7,673 nucleotides of DNA, taken from UBA5232 sp964557565 (GTDB lineage Bacteria > Patescibacteriota > Dojkabacteria > SC72). Location: contig CAZLAH010000020.1 in NCBI GenBank assembly GCA_964557565.1, positions 1-7,673 of the forward strand, given 5' to 3'. Position numbers and translations under genes: made by a program. Each line of letters begins with the position of its first letter. The stretch's first letter is position 1. Below are positions 1 to 4,696 of this stretch, piece after piece. The notes below the pieces were generated by a model. That model saw only the letters and a list, made by a program, of their open reading frames with translations. It made no database searches and was not told the DNA's origin.

Positions 1-1
1 T

Positions 2-139
2 GCTATTAATACTGTTAATAATAGTATGGTTTTTGCTAGCTTGGCTGTTGTTGCTGTTATTATTTATTTGAATAGGAAGAAGATTGGAGAGTGGATTAAG
101 GGGCTTATTGAAGAATGGAAAGAAGAGGAGAAGAAGTAA
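2..139 (+). CDS. C-terminal fragment of a membrane-anchored protein (5' end outside window)
   Basis: An open frame enters from the left edge (codons in phase with base 2) and stops at TAA 137-139, giving 45 visible residues. They consist of a short polar stretch, a hydrophobic segment of about 15 residues (MVFASLAVVAVIIYL) fit for one membrane span, a basic boundary (NRKK), and a tail rich in Glu, Lys and Trp. By the positive-inside rule the charged tail is probably cytoplasmic. No family can be named from this much sequence. The gene converges on the minus-strand tRNA pair, with only 24 bases between its stop and the Gly tRNA 3' end. The coherent membrane-span-plus-charged-tail composition supports a real coding frame, but the protein's role is unknown. 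Confidence 0.6.
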   Translation, partial: AINTVNNSMVFASLAVVAVIIYLNRKKIGEWIKGLIEEWKEEEKK

Positions 140-163
140 TTTAGTATTCTTCATTAAAGAAAC

Positions 164-240
164 TGGAGCGAGAGACGGGGTTCGAACCCGCGACCTACAC
201 ATTGGCAATGTGTCGTTCTAGCCAACTGAACTACTCTCGC
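164..240 (-). tRNA. tRNA-Gly (anticodon GCC)
   Basis: The minus strand folds into a full cloverleaf. The acceptor stem is GCGAGAG/CTCTCGC, the D stem GTTC/GAAC, the anticodon stem ACACA/TGTGT with loop TTGCCAA, and the T stem GCGGG/CCCGT (one G-T wobble) with the normal loop TTCGAAC. The anticodon in the centre of the loop is GCC, reading GGC and GGU. The discriminator base is U, as expected for bacterial tRNA-Gly, and the 3' CCA is encoded at 166-164. It lies one nucleotide downstream of tRNA-Phe on the same strand, so the two are almost certainly one transcript. Confidence 0.97.
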
Positions 241-241
241 G

Positions 242-317
242 TGGTGCCGAGACCCAGGCTCGGACTGGGGACCCTCTGTTCTTCAGACAGATGCTCTACC
301 AACTGAGCTATCTCGGC
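242..317 (-). tRNA. tRNA-Phe (anticodon GAA), with unusual C55 and G37
   Basis: The minus strand gives a complete cloverleaf. The acceptor stem is GCCGAGA/TCTCGGC, the D stem GCTC/GAGC, the anticodon stem TCTGT/ACAGA with loop CTGAAGA, a 5-nt variable loop, and the T stem CCCAG/CTGGG. The anticodon is GAA, the discriminator is A, and CCA is encoded at 244-242. Two positions are odd. The T loop reads TCCGAGC, so position 55, almost always U (made into pseudouridine by TruB), is C. The base 3' of the anticodon is G37, where most bacterial tRNA-Phe have A37 for MiaA/MiaB modification. All stems pair, so it looks functional. It is the first gene of a two-tRNA unit with tRNA-Gly. Confidence 0.96.
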
Positions 318-333
318 AAATCAGAATGGTAAA

Positions 334-362
334 ATGATATCAGATATATTATTGGTTATCAA
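334..362 (-). promoter_or_regulatory. Sigma-70-type promoter for the tRNA-Phe/tRNA-Gly unit
   Basis: On the minus strand a -35 box TTGATA (362-357, 5 of 6 consensus matches) is followed after exactly 17 bases by a -10 box TATCAT (339-334, 5 of 6). The expected transcription start is near 326-328, about 10 bases before the mature 5' end of tRNA-Phe at 317. That is typical of a short tRNA leader removed by RNase P. The -35 box lies inside the last codons of the upstream glycosyltransferase gene and the spacer covers its stop. The tRNAs therefore probably have their own promoter as well as possible read-through from the gene upstream. Confidence 0.6.
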
Positions 363-1470
363 CCAGTACTTTCTCTATCTTTTTAACAAAATCTTCTCTA
401 CTATTTGTAAATCTACTCTCTTTTGATATTCTTTCATAGTTCCATGATTTCTTGTTAAATATCTCTAATGCTTTTTCGAAATCATCAATGTTTTGAGTTG
501 AGAAAAACACACCATTTTTCCGCTCTTTGACTATCTCCAATGATCCTCCTGTTTTGTATGCAAGTACAGGAGTACCGCAAGAGATAGCCTCTGCTGTAAA
601 AATTCCGTAATCTTCAACTCCTGCAGTTATGTATCCTTTTGCATTAGAAAGTAATTTCCATTTCTCTTTTTCAGAAGTAGTGCCTAAAAATGTAATATTT
701 TTGTATTTTTTGTATTTCTTTTGTAGTTTCTTTCGCATACTTCCATCCCCTATTACCTTTAGGTTAAAACCTAATTTACTAGCATATTCCAAAAGTTGAG
801 AACCCCCTTTGTTTGGTTCAAATGGTGCTCCTGAAACAAAGTACTCTTTTCTTTTTATTGCAATTTCGTTTGGAAATCTTTCAACAGGAGGTGTTATTAC
901 AAGATCAGTATCTCTTCTCCAATACTTATGGATTCTTTGAGATACAAATTTAGAATTGGAAATCAAAATGTCTGACCTTATGGACGCATTAACATCCCAT
1001 AATCTTATGAAATTTAGACTAAAATCCACGATAGTCCTTTTTATGAGGCCAAAATCTACGGTGCTTGAGTAGTTGGTAGCTTCGTCCCAGGCGTAGCGCA
1101 TTGGTGTGTGAATGTATGCTAGATGTTTTGATCCAAGAGGTGTAATTACTCCATGTGCTACCGAATGAGAGGATGAAATGACAAGGTCATATGTTGAGAG
1201 ATCAAATGATTCAATAGCTAAGGGCCAAAGGTTGAAGGTATATCTGTATATTTTTTTAATGAAGTGGATTTTGTTTAAAAATGAAAAATGAATTTTATGT
1301 TCTTTTATGTTATTCGAGAGTTTTTCTTTTTCGCCAAAGAGTGCGTAGATATCTGCGGATGGGAACATTTCTGCGAAGACATCAAGTACTCTGTTTGCTC
1401 CTCCCATATTCCAAAGAGATTCTGTTACTAATGCAACTTTTTTGTATTTGAGGTTATTTGTCGTTGTCAT
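349..1470 (-). CDS. Glycosyltransferase, GT4-type (GT-B fold), WbaZ/mannosyltransferase-like
   Basis: This 373-residue protein looks like a retaining GT-B glycosyltransferase of the GT4 group that moves a sugar from a nucleotide-sugar onto a surface-glycan acceptor in the cytoplasm. The N-terminal Rossmann domain starts at about residue 10 with a glycine-rich acceptor loop (residues 18-26, WNMGGANRV). The segment HTPMRYAWD (121-129) is characteristic of WbaZ-like mannosyl/rhamnosyltransferases. The C-terminal donor domain has VIGDG (239-243), FLG (261-263) and an EX7E motif formed by E286 and E294, followed by CGTPVLAY and TGG (298-309), the usual nucleotide-sugar site. Length is normal for the family. 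There is no signal peptide or clear membrane span, so membrane contact would be peripheral. The ATG at 1470 is fixed by an in-frame TAA at 1476-1474. It overlaps the cohesin-protein gene by 17 bases, which suggests translational coupling. Donor and acceptor cannot be read from the sequence. Confidence 0.87.
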   Translation of the reverse strand: MTTTNNLKYKKVALVTESLWNMGGANRVLDVFAEMFPSADIYALFGEKEKLSNNIKEHKIHFSFLNKIHFIKKIYRYTFNLWPLAIESFDLSTYDLVISSSHSVAHGVITPLGSKHLAYIHTPMRYAWDEATNYSSTVDFGLIKRTIVDFSLNFIRLWDVNASIRSDILISNSKFVSQRIHKYWRRDTDLVITPPVERFPNEIAIKRKEYFVSGAPFEPNKGGSQLLEYASKLGFNLKVIGDGSMRKKLQKKYKKYKNITFLGTTSEKEKWKLLSNAKGYITAGVEDYGIFTAEAISCGTPVLAYKTGGSLEIVKERKNGVFFSTQNIDDFEKALEIFNKKSWNYERISKESRFTNSREDFVKKIEKVLVDNQ

Positions 1471-2155
1471 ATATTATGACTGTTCCTGTTTTTTTTCTAA
1501 GTCCTCCTGGGCGAGTAAAGATCATGAAGGCACCAAAGAGTATTAGTACTAACCCACCAAAGAGAATGTATCTGTCTATTGGTATACCAGTATCAATATT
1601 CCCTGGGTTTAATATATCTTTCCCTATTACAAAGGTTGCGTCTTCAGGTTCTGAATTTAGAATGTTAGTTGTTGGGCTACCGTCTTTCATAATGACACGG
1701 TCAAAGACACCATTGTTTCCACCGTATTCCCATTCCAATTTTGTTGTTCCTTCTTTCAGTGTTTTAAATGTTAATCTCGCGAGGATATCTGGTTTTTCTC
1801 CAGTTTTGTAAAGGTTTCCTGTTCCGGATTGTGTGAATCCAGAAAGCATAATTACTCCATTGTCATTGTCTAGTGTGGATTCATCTGCAGGCCACTGGTC
1901 AAAGAGTGTATTGTTTTTTTCAGCTTTTGTGAGTTCAAGCATGGATGGATCAAAGAGTATGACGAATTTAGCAGAGACAACTTCTTGACCAGCGGTATCA
2001 ATTAGCACATCAACTACAAAGCCTTGGTCTTTGTTAAGTACTTGGCCACCTTTAGGGTAGAAGCTAAGAGATGGCTCAGCGGCAAAGGTTTTATCAGTTG
2101 AAAACAGTATTAGAAACAGTGTAAGAAGGAATATTTTGACAGTTTTTTTGTACAT
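1454..2155 (-). CDS. Secreted, membrane-anchored cohesin-domain protein
   Basis: The 233-residue product starts with a typical signal peptide: basic MYKKTVK, then a hydrophobic run, with a likely cleavage at TFA/AEP after residue 25. Residues about 28-178 match the cohesin-type beta-sandwich pattern: a first strand SLSFYP, the stretch VDVLIDTAGQEVVSAKFVI, LFDPSMLEL (67-75), VIMLSGFT (101-108), then ILARLTFKTL and the final strand DATFVIG. A Pro/Gly-rich spacer leads to one membrane span at about 196-214 and a short basic, cytosolic tail (RKK). The bulk should thus sit outside the cell, anchored at its C-terminus. Cohesin domains bind dockerin or related partners, but no dockerin is visible in this window, so a cellulosome role should not be assumed. 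It is the first gene of a unit with the overlapping glycosyltransferase. An AGGA lies only 2 bases before the ATG, too close to be a normal ribosome site. Confidence 0.8.
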   Translation of the reverse strand: MYKKTVKIFLLTLFLILFSTDKTFAAEPSLSFYPKGGQVLNKDQGFVVDVLIDTAGQEVVSAKFVILFDPSMLELTKAEKNNTLFDQWPADESTLDNDNGVIMLSGFTQSGTGNLYKTGEKPDILARLTFKTLKEGTTKLEWEYGGNNGVFDRVIMKDGSPTTNILNSEPEDATFVIGKDILNPGNIDTGIPIDRYILFGGLVLILFGAFMIFTRPGGLRKKTGTVIIYDNDK

Positions 2156-2168
2156 CTTCCTGTTTTGT

Positions 2169-2198
2169 ATTATATTATTGCAAGATATCTTATTTCAG
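2169..2198 (-). promoter_or_regulatory. Candidate promoter for the cohesin protein/glycosyltransferase unit
   Basis: The minus strand has a perfect -10 box TATAAT at 2174-2169 and a 4-of-6 -35 box CTGAAA at 2198-2193, separated by 18 bases. Transcription would begin near 2162, leaving a leader of only about 6 bases before the ATG at 2155. The spacer contains the palindrome AAGATATCTT. The region is AT-rich, so chance matches are possible, but it is the only place for a promoter in this 56-base divergent gap. Confidence 0.45.
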
Positions 2199-2206
2199 AA
2201 TATCAG
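2178..2206 (+). promoter_or_regulatory. Weak candidate promoter for uppP
   Basis: On the plus strand TTGCAA (2178-2183, 4 of 6 matches to TTGACA) and TATCAG (2201-2206, 4 of 6 matches to TATAAT) are 17 bases apart. The predicted start of transcription falls on or next to the uppP ATG at 2212, so the message would be leaderless. No Shine-Dalgarno sequence precedes uppP, which is consistent. The match is modest. Confidence 0.25.
2182..2191. repeat. Perfect 10-bp palindrome AAGATATCTT in a divergent promoter region
   Basis: AAGATATCTT reads the same on both strands. It sits in the centre of the 56-base gap between the divergent cohesin-protein and uppP genes. It lies within the -35/-10 spacer of both proposed promoters, a position where a bound dimeric regulator could affect both. 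In AT-rich DNA a palindrome of this size can arise by chance, so an operator role is only a hypothesis. Confidence 0.3.
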
Positions 2207-2211
2207 ATTAT

Positions 2212-3003
2212 ATGGAATCTTTAAAGCTCATAATTATTGGCATAGTGCAAGGAGTAACAGAGTTGTTACCTGTTTCTAGTAGTGGCCATATATTAGTATT
2301 GGGAAGGCTTTTTGATTTACCAACTTCTTCCTTTCTTTTAACTGCTTTTCACCTTGGGACAACGTTGGCAATCTTACTTTTTTTTAGAGAGAAGATTTTT
2401 AAAGGTATATTCAAAAAAGAAAGATTATTGTTCTTATCAAAGATTTTCGTTTCTACAATACCTGCTGCGTTGGTTGGGGTTCTTTTCGAGGAGATAATAG
2501 AAAGAGAGTTAAGGTTTGTTTGGATTACTGCTGTATCATTAATAGTGTGGGGAATTGTGATGATTGTTTTGGAAAAAACAAAAAAGAATTCCGAAAACAT
2601 AGATTTGGAGAAAGTGTCTTGGAAACAATCAATAGTTATGGGGATAAGCCAATCTTTAGCTTTAATTCCTGGTACATCAAGGTCTGGGATCACTACAATT
2701 ACAGGTATGGTTACAGGATTGAATAAGTATGTTGCGTTGGAGTATTCATTTTTACTAGGTTTACCAATTCTTTTTGGGGGGGTTGGTTATTCTGCGTTGA
2801 AAGAAGTTTTAAATGGTGGATATTCTGTAGGCGATATGACTTCTGAGTGGATCTTAATGGCTGTAATTGTTACTGTGGTACCTTTTGTGGTTGGATATGT
2901 TTGTTTGAATGTTTTAAGCAAATACAAGAAGAGTAATTGGTTAACTGTTTTTGGTATATACAGAATAGTTCTGGGGATCGTACTACTTTTGTTGAAGCTA
3001 TAG
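2212..3003 (+). CDS. uppP: Undecaprenyl-diphosphatase UppP (BacA family)
   Basis: This integral membrane enzyme removes a phosphate from undecaprenyl diphosphate to give undecaprenyl phosphate, the lipid carrier for peptidoglycan and surface glycans. Overproduction gives bacitracin resistance in other bacteria. The 263 residues match the family length. The first family motif is QGVTELLPVSSSGH (13-26), with Q13 and E17 fitting the (E/Q)XXXE pattern and H26 the conserved histidine. The second is PGTSRSG (153-159), with R157 the essential arginine. The C-terminal IYRIVLG (249-255) is also typical, and several hydrophobic segments span the membrane. The ATG at 2212 places the first motif at the usual distance from the N-terminus, and there is no Shine-Dalgarno site. 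The 3' end overlaps the end of gpmI. A G7 run at 2776-2782 encodes Gly-Gly near residue 189, but the frame is intact. Confidence 0.96.
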   Translation: MESLKLIIIGIVQGVTELLPVSSSGHILVLGRLFDLPTSSFLLTAFHLGTTLAILLFFREKIFKGIFKKERLLFLSKIFVSTIPAALVGVLFEEIIERELRFVWITAVSLIVWGIVMIVLEKTKKNSENIDLEKVSWKQSIVMGISQSLALIPGTSRSGITTITGMVTGLNKYVALEYSFLLGLPILFGGVGYSALKEVLNGGYSVGDMTSEWILMAVIVTVVPFVVGYVCLNVLSKYKKSNWLTVFGIYRIVLGIVLLLLKL

Positions 3004-4656
3004 TAGTGGTCTGAGATCGACACCTGTCATATTTGCAGGGATATCTTCACCTACAAGTCCGAGTACAGTTGGAGCAACGTCAGCTAAGAGTCCTGTTGGT
3101 CTAGCTTTGCTTCCTGTACCGATTTTGAGTAATGGCACTCCTGCTTTTGCTTCGATTTCATTGATACTTGTAAGCATAACTAAGGGAACAGGATTGTTCG
3201 TATGTGCAATGTCTACTTGTTTAGTAGTTCTGTTTATCATTGTCTCGCAGTTTCCATGATCAGCAGTAATAACTACTGCTCCACCTGCTGCTAATGTTTC
3301 TTTGGCAATTAGTGCTGTACAAGAATCTACTATTTCATTAGCCCTAATTGTTGCTTTTAGGTTGCCTGTATGACCAAGCATATCTGGGTTTGCAAAGTTA
3401 AGAAGAATGAAATTGTAGGGATTTCTTTCCATGTCCCTTATTTTTTTTACAGTTTCATCCCTGATTATTTCAGCACTCATGGCAGGAACTTCAGCATAGT
3501 CTGCAACTCTTGGAGAAGGGATATTGAAAAATACCTCTCCAGGATGTGGAGCCTCAATACCACCATTGAAGAAATAGGTTACGTGCATATGCTTCTCTGT
3601 TTCTGAAATGTGTACCTGTTTTTTACCTGATTCAGAAAGATGTTCTGCTAAGGATCTTTTAACAGGAAGTGGAGGGAATATAACATTGGCAGTTAGGCCT
3701 TCTTCGTAACCTGTCATTGTTGCAAAGTATAGTTCTTTTGGATAGTTTCTACGTATGAAGTGTGTAAAATCTTTTACAACGAAAGCCTTAGTTAACTGCC
3801 TAGATCTATCTTCTCTAAAGTTCCAGAAAAGAACTGCATCTCCGTCTTTTACAGGACCTACTGGGACACCTTGTCCAGTTAAACAAACACGAGGTTTGAA
3901 ATATTGATCATCTTCCCCATTGGCGTATGCCTTCTGTAATACTTCTACAGGATCTACAAAAGTCTCTTCTGAAAATCCCACCATTGCATCGTATGCAAGT
4001 TTAGTTCTTTCCCATCTACTATCCCTATCCATTCCGTAATATCTACCCATCATTGAAGCTATTTTCCCAATACCCAGTTCTTTCAATTTTATCTTCAATT
4101 TATTTACATACAAATATCCCTCCTTAGGGGTAGTATCTCTACCATCAAGCATGATGTGTATATATGGGTCAATCCCATTTGCTTTACAAAGATCCAGTAA
4201 AGAGAAAAGATGTTTAATATGACCATGCACACCTGCTGGACTTAGAACACCAGTTAGATGTAATCTGGTTCCCCTCTTTCTTAAAAGAGAAAACATCTCC
4301 TTAATTACAGCATTTCCACTTAATTCATCATTACTAATTGCATCATTAATTCTAGGAAGTGTTTGATATATGACCTGGCCAGCACCGATATTGAGGTGAC
4401 CCACCTCAGAGTTTCCTGCTTCTTCATTTGGCAGTCCTACGTGAGTACCAGCAGCATGTACTAATGTAGACCTACCATATGTCCAAGCGGTATCAAGGAA
4501 TGGGGTGTTAGCTGCGAGAACAGCATTACCTTCCTTGTCAGGGTGCACACCAAAACCATCAAGTATAATCAATGTGACAAATTTCCTTACATCTAGAAGG
4601 TTTTGAAAACCACTTTCCTTGTCAATATTATCGTCTTTTTTGAAAATTCTAAACAT
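2998..4656 (-). CDS. gpmI: 2,3-bisphosphoglycerate-independent phosphoglycerate mutase
   Basis: The enzyme interconverts 3-phosphoglycerate and 2-phosphoglycerate in cytosolic glycolysis, using two divalent metal ions (Mn in the Bacillus enzyme) and a phosphoserine intermediate. The alkaline-phosphatase-like core is complete. D33 lies in LDGFG, the nucleophile S83 in GNSEVGH, D425 and H429 in ANPDMLGHT, D466 and H467 in ADHGN, and H485 in AHTNNP. Substrate-binding residues are also visible: H144 (GVHGH), R173/D174 (DGRD), R205 and R211 (GRYYGMDRD), R281/R284 (NFREDR) and K355 (TEKHMH). At 552 residues it is longer than the usual 510 or so, mostly because about 25 residues precede the first core strand. 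No alternative in-frame start near that strand was found. The usual SDGGVHSH stretch is SPAGVHGH here. It is divergent from prfB across 40 bases and convergent with uppP. Confidence 0.97.
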   Translation of the reverse strand: MFRIFKKDDNIDKESGFQNLLDVRKFVTLIILDGFGVHPDKEGNAVLAANTPFLDTAWTYGRSTLVHAAGTHVGLPNEEAGNSEVGHLNIGAGQVIYQTLPRINDAISNDELSGNAVIKEMFSLLRKRGTRLHLTGVLSPAGVHGHIKHLFSLLDLCKANGIDPYIHIMLDGRDTTPKEGYLYVNKLKIKLKELGIGKIASMMGRYYGMDRDSRWERTKLAYDAMVGFSEETFVDPVEVLQKAYANGEDDQYFKPRVCLTGQGVPVGPVKDGDAVLFWNFREDRSRQLTKAFVVKDFTHFIRRNYPKELYFATMTGYEEGLTANVIFPPLPVKRSLAEHLSESGKKQVHISETEKHMHVTYFFNGGIEAPHPGEVFFNIPSPRVADYAEVPAMSAEIIRDETVKKIRDMERNPYNFILLNFANPDMLGHTGNLKATIRANEIVDSCTALIAKETLAAGGAVVITADHGNCETMINRTTKQVDIAHTNNPVPLVMLTSINEIEAKAGVPLLKIGTGSKARPTGLLADVAPTVLGLVGEDIPANMTGVDLRPLL

Positions 4657-4660
4657 ACTC

Positions 4661-4689
4661 TAGCTATTAAAGGTTACCTTAACTATAAT
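4661..4689 (+). promoter_or_regulatory. Candidate promoter for prfB-ftsEX, predicted leaderless
   Basis: A perfect -10 box TATAAT lies at 4684-4689, with only a weak -35 (TAGCTA, 4661-4666, 3 of 6) 17 bases upstream. Just seven bases separate the -10 box from the prfB ATG at 4697, so the transcription start would be at or next to the A of the ATG. No Shine-Dalgarno sequence is present. On the opposite strand, TTTAAT at 4671-4666 could be a -10 box for gpmI, only 9 bases from its ATG, but without a recognisable -35 box. Confidence 0.45.
4668..4682. repeat. Imperfect palindrome (AAGGT-T-ACCTT core) between gpmI and prfB
   Basis: Bases 4670-4680 read AAGGTTACCTT: two 5-bp arms around a single central T. 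One further outer pair at 4668/4682 follows after a mismatch. It occupies the middle of the 40-base divergent gap and the -35/-10 spacer of the proposed prfB promoter, so it could be a shared operator. With 5-bp arms this is suggestive only. Confidence 0.3.
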
Positions 4690-4696
4690 ATACTCT

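Noticed and set aside
143..164. Possible intrinsic terminator hairpin (TTCTT / AAGAA arms) between the first gene fragment and the tRNA-Gly
   Set aside because: The stem is short and AT-only apart from one or two pairs, and no T-run follows it on either strand, so it cannot be called a terminator.
1502..1508. AGGAGGA on the minus strand as a Shine-Dalgarno site for the glycosyltransferase
   Set aside because: It is 31 bases from the ATG at 1470, and in-frame starts nearer to it are blocked by the TAA at 1476-1474. It is explained as coding for Gly-Gly in the cohesin protein tail.
1560..1620. C-terminal sorting signal (LPXTG-like) in the cohesin protein, from the NIDTG before the membrane span
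   Set aside because: There is no LPXTG match, only a TG before a hydrophobic segment and basic tail. A plain membrane anchor explains it.
1458..1811. Open frame of 117 codons on the plus strand opposite the cohesin gene
   Set aside because: It lies wholly within a gene with a clear signal peptide, domain and membrane anchor. The frame shows no motif and has no start signal.
2349..2693. Open frame of 114 codons on the minus strand inside uppP, with similar short frames at 2520-2726 and 2787-3023
   Set aside because: All are antisense or out-of-frame shadows of uppP, whose family motifs settle the true frame.
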